A stretch of 64,000 nucleotides of DNA from Agapanthus africanus (GCA_030015575.1 CM057339.1:695528761-695592760); one strand, 5' to 3'. Positions 35,580 to 46,669 are shown, counted from the stretch's first letter. Numbers and translations are program-made. Notes: generated by a model from the sequence alone, not told the origin.

Positions 35580-35800
35580 GGCTTAAGAACAGGTTCAGAT
35601 CCCTGTAGCTTAAGGCTTTTGAATCCTATAAGCCGTGAGGGTCTCATAGGGGAATTCTCCTTATGAGTCGTTAGGATCTCATACGTGTATCTTCACCTTA
35701 GGAGTCATGAGGATTCCTAAGTGTGTTGCTCCCTTGTGAGTCGTAAGGATCTCACGCGGGTATTTTCTCCTTTACAAGGTCGAGAGGACCTTGCAAGTGT
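35580..35800 (-). other. Six-hairpin cassette, copy 5 of H
   Basis: Six positions again; the sixth has CTTAAG pairing with itself outside ACAGG...CCTGT. From 35800 to 36067 there is one copy of a unit with CCCTTTCGGGTTTTC, matched twice in element I (55275-55560). Confidence 0.72.
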
Positions 35801-36067
35801 TTTTTTAATGAGATTGCGCCCTTTCGGGTTTTCACAAACTCGCCGGTAGCCCTGTTGTTTTTACTCACGGAGCCCTTTCGGGTTTTCATCCGTGCCCATT
35901 TCTCTTATGGACGTACCGTTTTGTTTTTTTTGTCAGCCTTGGGATGTTGCGGTTCGTAGTTTTCTATTTTTACAATCTGGACTCAAGAAGATAGCAAGTG
36001 GACATAGTCGTCGTCATCTATTATTAACCTGGTTCGTGACTCGTCATGCGTAGTACTTTTTAAGGAA

Positions 36068-36300
36068 TCAGTCGTTTATTGGTCGAAAGGATCTTTCGCC
36101 ATGCATATCCATGAGCAAGTAAACCCCACCCTGGTAGACTTTGTCTATGATATATGGGCCTTCGTAGTTCGGCTCGAATTTCCCCCATTTGGCACGATTG
36201 GGGATCATAGGTCTCTTGACCACTAGCACGAGTTCGCCTTGACGGAATGTTCTCGGCTTAGTCAATCTCTTGTATGAGCGCGTCATCTTTGATTTTCTGA
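36068..36300 (-). pseudogene. Integrase C-terminal end of element H
   Basis: Reads KPRTFRQGELVLVVKRPMI and PNYEGPYIIDKVYQGG, the GPY/F module that ends Tat-lineage integrase, nearly the same as the end of element I's integrase (54640-54870). It lacks the catalytic core. At about 36290-36300 it joins sequence belonging to the gag/protease side, so RT, RNase H and the DDE core were deleted. The ATG is internal. Confidence 0.82.
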
Positions 36301-37463
36301 AGAGCTTCGTTCAGGAATATGTCAATTATCTCGTCTGACGGTTCTAGGAGTTCCGGTTCGGGATCTGCCCCCGGTTTCTCTGCATCAGGAGCTTCTTTGC
36401 CATTTATTAATGAGTGAGCATGTGACAGCTTGCCACATAATCCTCAGGTTCATCTGACGAGTTTTCTCCCCCATCATTGTCATCATCTCTGTCCTCAAGG
36501 ATGTGGTTGAGAAACTCTTGGAGTATGACCGGGATTCGTGCCTTCTGGTTATATTCTTCCAGCGCGTCAATATGTCTTTGCAGGTCCGTGCGCTTGTCAT
36601 CAGGATTCACGGGCTTTTTGGTCTTATTATTCTTCTTTGAAGACTTTGACGGCCGGGCATGGGTGCTTCGACTATCACTGCCAATTCTTGGCGTCGGGCG
36701 CGGCTTCAGCATTCCCTCGATGACCTCGGGTTCTAGCGGACTTTTCCACCTGATCGCCGGGCATGTTTGAAGATCCTTCAGCATTCTTTTCGTTTTTGCC
36801 GAAAGAACTACCTCCTATGGAGCTTCCTTTATGAATGAGCATGATGCTCCCGGCGTGTCCATCATTTTAGGAGTGTGCGATCGTGGAGGGTTTACCTTCA
36901 AGTTTTCAGACAACGTGAACTTACTCTGTTGGTACTGGTCTTCAACCAAGTTTTTGAAGACGTAGCAATCTTCGATTGGGTGACCCATTACTCGATAGTA
37001 GAGACAATAGTTAGGATGGTTGGCATCACCGGGTTGCGATGAGTGTCTCGGCTCCGGCAAAGTGATGAGCCTATTGCGCATTGCCAGTTCGAACAGTCTC
37101 CTTTTTTTATCTCAGGAAAACGAGTAAGGACGTCTCAGTTTCTCCTCGAGGGATTGGCGTGGGCGCACGTTGCTTTAGCGAACAACCGGTTTTAAGTTGC
37201 TCAGCCGTTGTTGAGTATTGGCGACAAAGGTCGCTTTCCCTTTGCCCTTTTCATTCTGCTTCTCTGACTTTGAAAAGGAAGGCTTATGTCCCATCTGTTC
37301 CATTTGGGCCAACTTATCAATCAAGGCCTGGAAAGTGGTCGGCTTGAAAAACATCATGAACTGGGATATGTTCGCCTGCGGATCGAGGGTTCCTACAAAC
37401 ATGCCCACTGCAGGAACCTCTTCTATGCGTTGTTCGCATTTCGACCATAGGTTCCGCCACCGT
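36301..37463 (-). pseudogene. gag: Tat-lineage gag remnant of element H
   Basis: Three open pieces in different frames: a C-terminal acidic segment (LEPSDEIIDIFLNEALQ and a run of Asp/Glu), a basic Lys/Ser/Asn segment, and a nucleocapsid motif CLYYRVMGHPIEDCYVFKNL (about 36955-37010). That motif is typical of Tat gag, although the usual His after Cys is Tyr here. Further N-terminal, FVGTLDPQANISQFMMFFKP is a weakly recognisable capsid segment. Frameshifts separate the pieces. The N-terminal part is cut by insertion of element I at 37463. Confidence 0.72.
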
Positions 37464-37504
37464 TGTTTCCTGATTAAAAATCAGGAATTACCTCAATGAG
37501 GTAT

Positions 37505-37917
37505 CACGTGATAACACGTGATGGTTAAAATCCCATCAAACAAAACGGAAAGCGAAAGGCTGAAAGATGACCCAATTTGAGGTCGCGTGCTCACACGTGA
37601 CTAAGGATCACGTGCCAGCACGTGACAGGCTCACAGTTTAATAGAATTTAATTCTAAAAGACGGGAATTACCTCAGTGAGGTATCACGTGCTCACACGTG
37701 ACCAATGGCCACGTGTTGACACGTGACAATTAAAACAGAAATAAGATAACAAATGGCTGAAGGACTTACCTCAATAAGGTGTCGCGTGCTCACACGTGAC
37801 CAATGGTCACGTGTTGACACGTGACGGTTACAATTGAAGCATATGTAAACACTGAGGGAAGGACTCAATCGACGGTCACGTGCTCACACGTGACCAAGGG
37901 TCACGTGCCAACACGTG
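37505..37917 (+). promoter_or_regulatory. Nine G-box pairs with fixed 4-base spacing in U3
   Basis: Each unit is CACGTG-N4-CACGTG, usually TCACGTG-N4-CACGTGA; two units have CGCGTG as first box. First boxes start at 37505, 37584, 37609, 37685, 37710, 37783, 37808, 37877 and 37902. The spacer varies (ATAA, CTCA, CCAG, TTGA, CCAA) but is always four bases, so box centres lie 10 bp apart. All precede the TATA box. G-boxes bind plant bZIP and bHLH factors. Confidence 0.8.
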
Positions 37918-38232
37918 ACTGGCTTCGAAAGCCTTACAGTTAATAGAATTAAATTCTAAAAGCTTCTAAATCTTTCCAAATGGAAAAGGATTATGGGGAC
38001 CGTTGGATTAAAGATCCAAGGGTGATTAAATATCACCAATTTATGGAAAAATCTTAGACAAGGAAAGATTTCCCCCAAATCTCACCGAAAATAACAAACA
38101 TAATATCATTGGATTTAAAATCTAACGGTGAATAAAATTAATTGTGAGATCTAAAGGATCATATTAATTATGAAATCAATTAAAATCTTTCAATGAAAGA
38201 TTCACAAAACAAATTGCTTCTTTTCTTTCTCC

Positions 38233-38240
38233 TATAAATA
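38233..38240 (+). promoter_or_regulatory. TATA box of LTR I
   Basis: TATAAATA in context CTCCTATAAATAGGAGCC, about 770 bp into the LTR; transcription would start near 38265. Confidence 0.75.
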
Positions 38241-38329
38241 GGAGCCAAGAAGAGAAGAGAAAGAGGACCTTTTTTGGAGAGAAGAACAGAGAGAGTTTTT
38301 GAGTCTTGAAATTTCAGAGAGAAAAGAAA

Positions 38330-38950
38330 GGAGAATTTAATTTTCAATAAAGAAAACCCTAGGTAAGAAAAGAAAGGGGGATAAAAACTTCAATAAAGAG
38401 AATTTAATTCTCAACCTAAGAGTTTAACTCTTTTATGAAAAAGAACTTAGTTCTTCCTCTAAGTTGAAGATTTGCAAAGCGCACATCTCTCCATAAGTTG
38501 AGAATTTAATTCTCATCGGGTTGAGATCCTGCCATGCAGATCTGAAACTTAGAGGGGGAATTGAGTTAAGAGAATTTAATTCTCCCAAAGCTGTAGGAAT
38601 TTAATTCCTCTAAGATATGAAATTAGGGTTTAACCCTATATAAGAATTCAATTCTCCCAAAATTATAGGAATTTAATTCCTTCAAGATGGACAGAACTAA
38701 GGTTTAACCCTAATTGAGAATTTAATTCTCTCGGACTCACAGGAATTTAATTCCTCCAAAATATGAAATTAGGGTTTGAACCCTGTTAGAGAATTTAATT
38801 CTCCCAAAATTATAGGAATTTAATTCCTTCAAGATGAATGAAATTAGGGTTTAACCCTACATAAGAATTTAATTCTTTCATAACAGGAATTTAATTCCTC
38901 CAAAATCATGATTAGGGTTTAACCCTACAGAGAATTTAATTCTTAAAATA
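38330..38950 (+). repeat. Zone of GAATTTAATTC palindromes
   Basis: About twenty words of the type GAGAATTTAATTCTC or AGGAATTTAATTCCT, interspersed with AGGGTTTAACCCT; flanking bases change together so each word stays palindromic. Confidence 0.85.
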
Positions 38951-38991
38951 AAGAGACTTGAAAGATCTCCACGCACATAAAGAGCATTGGT

Positions 38992-39373
38992 CACGTGATG
39001 ACACATGACCCCAATCCGCAGTGATCAGAGAAGAAGGAATAAAACTAGGTCACGTGTCCCCACGTGACCCCTAAAAAGATACCCAAAAATAAAAAGGAAA
39101 CAGCTTTAAGGCAATGCCTCACGTGGTCCTACGTGACTTACAAAACACAGAAAGAAAAAGCAATGGAAATGAAGGCTTTGGGCGCTCTCACGTGTTACCA
39201 CGTGACCCCTTGGCAAACGGTTTAACAGTCAGCGCACAAATCCCTATCACGTGTCAACACGTGACGGTCAAAATAAAAATAAAAATAATAAAAAGGTGTT
39301 CAACACTTAACTGCAGAACGAGGTAAAAGGTGATCTGGTCCCACCTTTGGGCGCTCTCACGTGTCCCCACGTG
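38992..39373 (+). repeat. Second zone of G-box pairs (six)
   Basis: Pairs start at 38992, 39051, 39120, 39189, 39248 and 39358, again with exactly four bases between boxes (ATGA, TCCC, GTCC, TTAC, TCAA, TCCC). Two second boxes carry one change (CACATG, TACGTG). Downstream of the TATA box. Confidence 0.82.
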
Positions 39374-39393
39374 ACCCCCCCCCTTTTTTAGTG

Positions 39394-39630
39394 TTTAACA
39401 CTGATTCGAGAACTTTATACTCAGTGTTCAACACTGGTGTTTTCTAGTGTGTAACACTAATTTGACAACTTCATTTCCAGTGTTTAACACTGTTGTTTGC
39501 TAGTGTTTAACACTGATTTGCAAAACTATATTTCCAGTGTTTATCACTGATTGTTCTTTTATTGTTTAACACTAGTTTGAGAATTCTGTCTTTAGTGTTT
39601 AACACTTTTGTTATTTAGTGTTTAACATAC
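39394..39630 (+). repeat. Zone of AGTGTTTAACACT palindromes
   Basis: About ten copies of AGTGTTNAACACT with small variants, separated by 15-25 bases. 39631-40014 holds a hairpin-prone stretch (CTTTGA...TCAAAG around 39932-39972) and no gene. Confidence 0.85.
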
Positions 39631-40014
39631 TTTTAGCCAAATTGGCTAATCTTTCAGAGGCAAAGCATGCCCTTCAATTGAATCTCAAAATTGAATAACA
39701 TCCAGAGCTATAACAGAAATGTTATCAAGCTCCCCGTCAAAACTTTTATGGACTGGAATCAGACAAATGTCAAACAGGCAAGAATTAATTGGACTTAGCC
39801 CAAGTTGGCCATAAGTCCTCAATCCAGACTTAACTGAGCCAATGGGCTCACAATATAATTAATTGGTCTTGGTTCCAAATTGGGCTACAGATCATTTAAT
39901 CTACCTTGGTTCAAGGGTACATCTCTTCACTCCTTTGATATTTGTCGTTGTAATTCCTCAACGTCTTCAAAGAGGTGACGGGTCCCAACAACCATACATT
40001 TCACGGATTGTGGG

Positions 40015-40345
40015 GTCCTTAAACTCATGGACTATGATGTCCTTAACCTTGACCGTGATGTCTTAAAACTAACAATGGACTATGATGTCCTTAACCTTGA
40101 CCGTGATGTCTTAAAACTAACAATGGACTATGATGTCCTTAACCTTGACCGTGATGTCTTAAAACTAATATCGGACTGTGGAGTCCTTAAATCCATGGAC
40201 TATGATGTCCTTAACCTTGACCGTGATGTCTTAAAACTAATATCGGACTGTGGAGTCCTTAAATCTACGGACTATGATGTCCTTAACCTTGACATCAATG
40301 TCTTAAAACTAACATTGGACCGCAATGTCCTTAAACTACCTATCG
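40015..40345 (+). repeat. Tandem repeat with GGAC...GTCC words
   Basis: Repeats of about 44-65 bp containing GGACTATGATGTCCTTAACC and TGACCGTGATGTCTTAAAAC. They create an apparent 129-codon ORF, which is not a gene. Similar repeats occur at 57740-58250. Confidence 0.87.
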
Positions 40346-40922
40346 ACCGCAACGTCATTAAACTAAACAATAGAGCCCCCAATTACTCTTTTGTTGGATC
40401 TAAACGATCCGGTTAAGTTGATCTTAGTCTGAAATCAGACTAACGTATCCTTAACAAACGTTTAAGTTGATTTTAGCCTCAAATAAGGCTAACGTATCCT
40501 TAAACACAACCCCCAAACCCAAATCTAAGAAAGATACGGATTTGGACTAGTCCATGCCCTACGGGAGACAACATAACTTAGTCTCCGTACACAATCCACG
40601 GGCAACCAAACACAAAACAGACACCCACGACACAAAGTGACCATATGGAGAAGGAGAAAGTTGTTACCGCGAAGCAGTAGCGTAATTAACTGCAGGGGCT
40701 TGCGCCTGCAGGGAAGAGCGTCCCCACAATCAAAAACCCCTCAAACGAGGGGGAATCTGACGAAGTCTGCTACATCGGCCGCATCCGTTTAAACCTTCGA
40801 TGCATGATGCCATAAATCAACTTGGCATCTTCGAAGTGGATGGATAGCACCTATTAGCATCTGCCCCGAATCTCAGGCAAGACGTCTCTACGTCGCGCCG
40901 TCTTTCGGAGGGGAACAGATTC

Positions 40923-40939
40923 TGGCACGCCCAGTGGGA
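40923..40939 (+). other. Primer-binding site of element I (not initiator Met)
   Basis: TGGCACGCCCAGTGGGA, five bases after the LTR end. It starts TGG as expected for pairing with a tRNA CCA end; I do not assign the tRNA. Confidence 0.75.
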
Positions 40940-40995
40940 CCTTTTCCTATTTCCACTCCACACTTCTTGCGTCGTATTCGCGAATAAATCGCGGT

Positions 40996-41930
40996 TTGTT
41001 AATGGTTTCCCTCGGGTTTCAAGTTACTAAGATTTGGTCTCTTGCTTGGCACAGAAATCAAACAGCAATGGCGTTCAACTGCTCGAACTGCTCCAACTGC
41101 AAGTGCAACCGACGCTCCGCCTCACTTGGAGGTGTAGCCTATGGACCGCAGGTGGCATCACTATTCACGTTGCCGGTGGAACAAATTATCCAAGCTACTA
41201 CCGGTCTGTTTTTCGGAACCATGCTCCCGCCAGCAAGCTTCACCATCCCTACACCCGTATCGGAAGCTTCAAAGAAGTCGGTCTTCGATCGACTTGCTAC
41301 TCCCACGGCCCCTCTCAACGGGTCGTCCAATTCCTCAGTCTTCACCAGGCTGAGCTCGGGCTCCAATGGGCCCACCAAGAAGCCCATAATACCTGAAATG
41401 GCCATCCCAAAGAAGATAGCTACTCCTAAAGTCGTCAAGGCTGCTTCTCCTGCCAGAGGGTCGGTCTTTGCATGAATGACTGCTCCCATTCCCGCTCCCA
41501 CTCAGAAATCTGTCTTTGACCGGTTGGACACGGCTTCTCAACGGACGTCAGTCTTCAAGAGGCTGACACCGGCAACAGCCCCTCACCTGAACAGGGGGCA
41601 AGATAAAGTCGTCGCTGAACCAATCCCAACAACCCGTCAAGCCCGACGTCGCCACTGGCGCCGGATAAGGAAGGCTGGGGGCAACTCCCCCTCTGGGCTA
41701 ACTCCGCCAGCTCTAACGGTGGAAATTGATGCTGTAGTTCCAACCGGGAACAGCTTTGAGCTACTGAAAAGGGTACGCTGCTGTGCTAAAAAAGTCTCCG
41801 CCACCGGTAGAGACCGTCATAGAAACAAAGTCGGAGCAGTCTCTTCAACGGCTGTCTTCCAAACTCTACAAGACTTGGCGACGAGTCGCAGAATCAGTGA
41901 TTGATCCGAACTTCTCCCATCAGCATAAGA
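40996..41930 (+). pseudogene. Gag-like remnant of element I with SVFxRL repeats
   Basis: Two in-frame pieces (40996-41475 and 41476-41904) are separated by a TGA. The first contains a Cys/Asn cluster (MAFNCSNCSNCKC). Both carry a repeated motif: KSVFDRLATP, SSVFTRLSSG, KSVFDRLDTA, TSVFKRLTPA. From about 41783 the likely frame moves by one, near a run of six A. The motif resembles the linker between gag and protease in Tat elements, from memory and not checked. The capsid core and nucleocapsid seen in element H are missing here, so this is an internally deleted copy. Confidence 0.6.
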
Positions 41931-42349
41931 AGTCGAAAGCCCGACAAGAAGACAACCGCCCTGTTAAGCAACGAAAGAACGCCGGTGCCACCTATCAGAG
42001 GGCCATGACGAAGATCTTCGATGACCTCATACATGAAATCGTCGAATGCTATATCGACGACCTCGTGGTGAAAAGCAAATCATAAGAGGAACATCTCGAG
42101 CATCTGAAGATCGTATTTCAACGCCTTCGGCAATTTAACTTGAAGATGAATCCACTCAAATGCGCGTTCGGGGTGTCCTCAGGTAAATTCCTAGGATTCA
42201 TTGTCCGGCACCGAGGTATCGAAATAGATCCGTCAAAAATCAAGGCGATCATGGAAATGCCCCCGCTAAGGACTCTCAAACAATTGCGGTCTCTTCAAGG
42301 GAAGCTCGCGTATATCCGGCGATTTATAGCCAATCTTTCTGGCAAGTGC
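41931..42349 (+). pseudogene. pol: Reverse transcriptase, middle part (element I)
   Basis: Begins abruptly at NAGATYQRAM, the middle of RT, so protease and the RT fingers were deleted. The catalytic YIDD lies at 42050-42061, followed by an in-frame TAA at 42083-42085, then LKMNPLKCAFGVSSGKFLGF and GIEIDPSKIKAI. Coding stops at GKLAYIRRFIANLSGKC, where copia element E is inserted. The reading resumes in the same protein order at 52513. Confidence 0.86.
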
Positions 42350-44518
42350 TGTAGGGTTGCTAGGCACGCATACAAGGTTCTACGAGGCATCAACCATGCC
42401 CGATTTAAAAATTAGCCGTGCCGAACAACCCGAAGCCGGATCTTTAAACTAGAGATTAGGCGAAAACTAACATGCTAAACACTTTAACACTAAGTGAGAG
42501 GGATTACAACCTTTGTAGATCCGGTCCTTCACTTCTTAAGCTCCATGTTGAGGTCCCTTCGCTGCGATCATCGGGTTCCGGACTCTCGAGAGGTTCCACG
42601 AAGAGAAAAATGCAGTCTTGCTTCCGATCTTCGATACAAAGATGATCTACCTTGAAGTTTCATTAACACAAGCTAACACTCACTAAAATTGAGTGAACAC
42701 TCTCATCTAAAGGGCAAGGGAAGATGAGGATGATGAAGTGGGATTTTTGCTCTCTTTATTTATCTTTTTCTCACATTTATTCATCACTTGGAAAAAAGCT
42801 AGTAAGCTTTTTCCATGAAACAAAGAAGGAAGAAGATGAACAATATGATAAGCATCCTTTTGTGATGAATAATGCAAAAGGAGATAATGATGAATAATGC
42901 AACCATGGTCAACTAAACTCATGTAGAGAATTAACTAGGGTTAGGGTTTGGGTTGGGTTAAAGCATGAGTCATAACAAAATATCTTTATCATGACAAAAA
43001 GAAACCTTCTAGAATCAACTAGAAGTGTTAACCCTAATCCAAACCCTAATCATGTTTAAACTCCACTAAACATGTTGCATTAGTTATCATATCATGTTAC
43101 AATATTATATATCACATATATAATATTTATCGTAACAAAATAAAATAATACAATTAACATATATCGCATATATATCAATGTATTACCCGAGTGAGAAAAA
43201 GAATCTTTTAGTGAGATAATATTAGTTAATGTAATTTAATATATCATATATATTATTATACATTAAATTATCGAATCAACACTTGATCCGAAAATCCGGC
43301 TATATCGCATATAACCGACTAATATTTATCTGTACCGATTCATCGAATCAACACTTGATCCGATGAACCGGCTGATATCATATATCGCGAGAATAGAATA
43401 CGGTATCTCATATCGCATTATCCTCGGTCCTGCACATATCACATATGTGCTCCTACTCCGTTTTGCCTGAGCCAAGAAACCTCTTTGTAGGACTCTAAAG
43501 ATTCGTCAATACGCCGGCAGTAGGTGATGATCATATCAAACACCCACAAGCTGCAAGCGGTCAGCTAAACGTAACAGCCACCCAAGTATTGAGCGTTCAG
43601 AAGATCAACAAGCAAGCATGTACATTCTCCTGTGAATCCAAACAGTAACACTCCCGTACAGTCCGGTCTCGTCGTCTGATATGTCGCATATCTCGCCTAG
43701 GGGTGGTAAACGTCAGACCCCGGTAGCTCGATAAGTCGTGTCGATATGAGGTCTATAACAGTTCGAGAAACTACTGATAACAATTACCAGTAAATCTCAA
43801 CAACCCTGGCCAGGGATTTCCGGTTATAGCCAATCGAACACAGCACAACATCAACTCCCTATACCGGGAGAGACGAATCCCCTCCTATCGCTCATTTCCT
43901 CCATGTGATTCGGGACTGTACCCAAAAGCCACCTTTTTGCACGCCCTCTTGGATGTGGTATGATGGAAATCAATGCACAGTGGGAATCACACAAGACTCT
44001 ATGACGATCTCGGGTCAACAGACTACTCTGTACCAGTGTCACCGGAGAACTGCCATCTGACGTGAGGTATAATACCATCTGGGGGTTCTCGGCGAGTCCG
44101 TCCAGTGTACCCAGTCTCCACTGAGCACCCGTACACCATCCTTGATGTCAAACACCGATGGATATGGGATCATCCATCGCCCATCATATGGGTCAAGATG
44201 CGTATACGCTAGTCTACTCTGGTGCATCGATGCCCTGTCTCGATACACCCTCGACTAGGAACAGTTATAGGATGTACTCGTCGACTACCGTGGCCCCACT
44301 AGTATGATCTCATCATAGTCCCAGTAGTCGAGTACATATCCTAAGGGCTTTATCAACATGTAACATAGAGACAATCAGTGTACATGTTAAGATAAAGTAC
44401 AACCAGATATCATACTATCATGTCGAGCAAGAAAGTCCTCCCTATATATGTCCAAGCATCCATTACAATATACATCGTATGTACAGTAATGGCCTCTAGG
44501 GCATACATATAACTAACA
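42350..44518 (-). repeat. 3' LTR of element E (2169 bp)
   Basis: Sense start TGTTAGTTATATGTATGCCC at 44518, sense end CAACCCTACA at 42350. AT-rich patch 43080-43270. Same family as LTRs D and G. No gene. Confidence 0.93.
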
Positions 44519-44533
44519 ATCTCCCACTTGCAC
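44519..44533 (-). other. Polypurine tract of element E
   Basis: ATCTCCCACTTGCAC on +, i.e. AAGTGGGAGAT next to the 3' LTR on the sense strand. Confidence 0.88.
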
Positions 44534-45979
44534 TAGGGCCATCTGTTGTGGTATCACATACCCAACAATTAGCTGTGGTTGAAGTATCTCATACTCAACC
44601 ATCCCATAAAAGTCTCTACTAGGAAAAAGGCCTTTGTGAGTGGATCCGCGCTATTGTCCTCTGTTTCTACTCTCCTAACCTCGATCTCTCTGGAGATCAA
44701 CCATCTCCATGATCAGGTGATACTGCCTAAGAATTATATCTGGATTTCAGATGGGACGGTAGTTCCTTGGCTAAAGCCATAACTCCATAGTCACACAATG
44801 GTAGAAACGAAGTTCATATCATGAACTTATATATATCCAGACTGCCTCTTTGGTAGCATCCTTGGTAACGATGTATCTTGCCTTTAATCGTCTAGTATGT
44901 CACGGTATCTAGCTTGGAACTCTTCCAACATACCGTCCCTCCACTGAGGGTAAAGACAATGCCTGCGACTGACATTCAGTCGTTCTTATCACCCTGGAAC
45001 CTTTCCAGTGATTCTCTCCAGGATCGATTGATACCATCTCACTACAAGTAGCGAGTATCCTAACATCCAATTAGATCTATCTCATAGATCCAAAACCCAG
45101 GATTTAGGAGGTATCACTTTGATCCTATATGGAGAATCCTTGTGATAAGCGGAGATTGACCGAGCGTAGCATAGGAAACTCCTTCCCTATCAAGAGTATG
45201 TCATCCACGTACTCTACGAGGATCACCACCATACTCTCTACTACCTTTTTTGTATATACAAGGTTCATCTACCATTTTAATGAAGTCAAACTCTTTGACT
45301 ACCACATCAAAACAGATGTTCCAACTCCGCGATGCCTGTTTTATCATATAAAATATCTTGTACACGTTTCCGCTGCTCCCACTATCTACGAAGCCCTCTG
45401 GCTGTGTACTTATAAATGCTCTTTTCTAAAACATCATTTAGAAAAGCAGTCATGACACCCAACCGCCAGATATCGTAGTCATGGTATGTAGCCGTGGCAA
45501 GCAGGATCTGGATGGACTTAAGCATAGCTTTGAAAGTCTCAACTTTTCCATGTACACCAAGTAATCTTCTCAAGATATACTCGCTCCTGATGGGGCTTTA
45601 ACCCTTCAGATAAAGCAACCAAAGTCCATACTTTGTTGGTGTATAAGGATTCCATCTCAGATCACTAAGCATCCAGCCATTCTTACAGAGTCTTACTCCT
45701 GATGGCCTGCTCGAAACTAGTTGGGTCATCATCTCATGATGCAATCCTCGCTCCCACTGTCATAGAAAAACCGAAGTATCTCTCAGGTGGGTGAGAAACC
45801 CTACTAGATCGGCGGAGAGGCTGAGGTTCGTTGGAAACTATTGAATCCTTTGGTTCTACCAAATCATCAGCTGCCGTTTGTATAGCTGGAACATTTCCAG
45901 TTCTACATAACAGACATTGCCTCGAGCTTGTCTGGATTTTGCTTTTAGACATAGGTCGGGCAACCCCAAATCTTAACAA
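44534..45979 (-). pseudogene. Copia RNase H and RT remnants (element E)
   Basis: On the minus strand, 45734-45979 carries PLRRSSRVSHPPERYFG, the region just before copia RT. 45382-45573 carries MLKSIQILLATATYHDYDIW and TAFLND, RT motif A; the usual catalytic Asp of the DVKTAFL-type motif is Gly (RLGVMTAFL). Around 44640-44830 a decayed RNase H (ALAKELPSH) can be matched to that of element D. Frames differ between pieces and the FVDD/YVDD motif is not found. Non-functional. Confidence 0.72.
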
Positions 45980-46224
45980 GCTTAAGATATGGGCTCTTCC
46001 ATTTCCATATCACATAAGAAGTGGCAGGCAACTGATTTGATTTGAACCCTATTCAATAGGTATGCAGCTTCTCAAGTGCATAACTCCCCAAAGGAAATAG
46101 GAAACTCAGTAGTACTCATCATAGAGCGCACCATATCAAATAGGGTGTGATTGCTCCGCCCCGATACACCGAGGTGCTGTGGTGTATACGGAGGAGTAAT
46201 GCTGAGAGAGAATCTCATTCTCCT

Positions 46225-46669
46225 TTAGAATAGTCCAGGAATCCCGTGCTCAAGTATTCTCCTCCTTAATCTCATCAAAAGTACATAATACTTATACCCG
46301 TATTTTTGGTTCTCTACTTCTAACTCATATTCTGTGAATATCTCAAAAGGTTCGGACTTGTGTTTCAACAGGAACATATGTCTGAATCTTGGGAGATTAT
46401 CAGAGAATGTAATGAAGTAAAAAGAACCGTTCTTGGCATGTGTAGACAGGGGACCTTCATACATCAGCATGTATCAATCCCAAGAGTTCACTAACTCTTT
46501 CTCTGTTTCCAATAAACATAACCATGGTCATCTTATCTTTGTGACATGACCGACAAGTTTCACAAGATATAAATTCAAACAGATTTAAATATGCATCTAA
46601 ATGTAACTTAGCTAGTCGGGTCGCATTGATATGACCTAGTCTACAATGCCTCAAGAAGGATTCGTTCAT
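46225..46669 (-). pseudogene. Copia integrase remnant (element E)
   Basis: 46457-46669 contains the GAG-pre-integrase zinc segment (FLRHCRLGHINATRLAKL ... CETCRSCHKDKM) and the first catalytic Asp in GLIHADV. 46225-46470, one frame off, continues with GPLSTHAKNGSFYFITFSD and EVENQKYG. The second Asp and the Glu are not readable. This is the best-preserved coding block of E and confirms its copia identity and minus orientation. Confidence 0.8.

Larger units (their letters stand above)
27707..37463 (-). mobile_element. Tat-lineage gypsy element H (deleted derivative)
   Basis: On the minus strand: gag remnant, the tail of integrase, a 5 kb repeat-filled 3' region, polypurine tract and 3' LTR. 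Protease, RT, both RNase H domains and most of integrase are gone. No antisense accessory gene is left. The 5' part lies beyond element I, which is inserted in gag at 37463/37464. H itself is inserted in the leader of copia element G. Confidence 0.85.
37464..40917 (+). repeat. 5' LTR of element I (3454 bp)
   Basis: Starts TGTTTCCTGATT and ends GGAGGGGAACA. Made of successive palindrome zones listed separately. U5 (about 40650-40917) is homologous to LTR H. No gene inside. Confidence 0.92.

Noticed and set aside
40027..40416. 129-codon ORF with MDYDVLNLDRDVLKL repeats
   Set aside because: Product of the GGACTATGATGTCC tandem repeats in LTR I; the same repeats occur at 57740-58250.
41139..41501. 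Minus ORF of 120 codons
   Set aside because: Mirror of the SVFxRL coding frame; no recognisable features.
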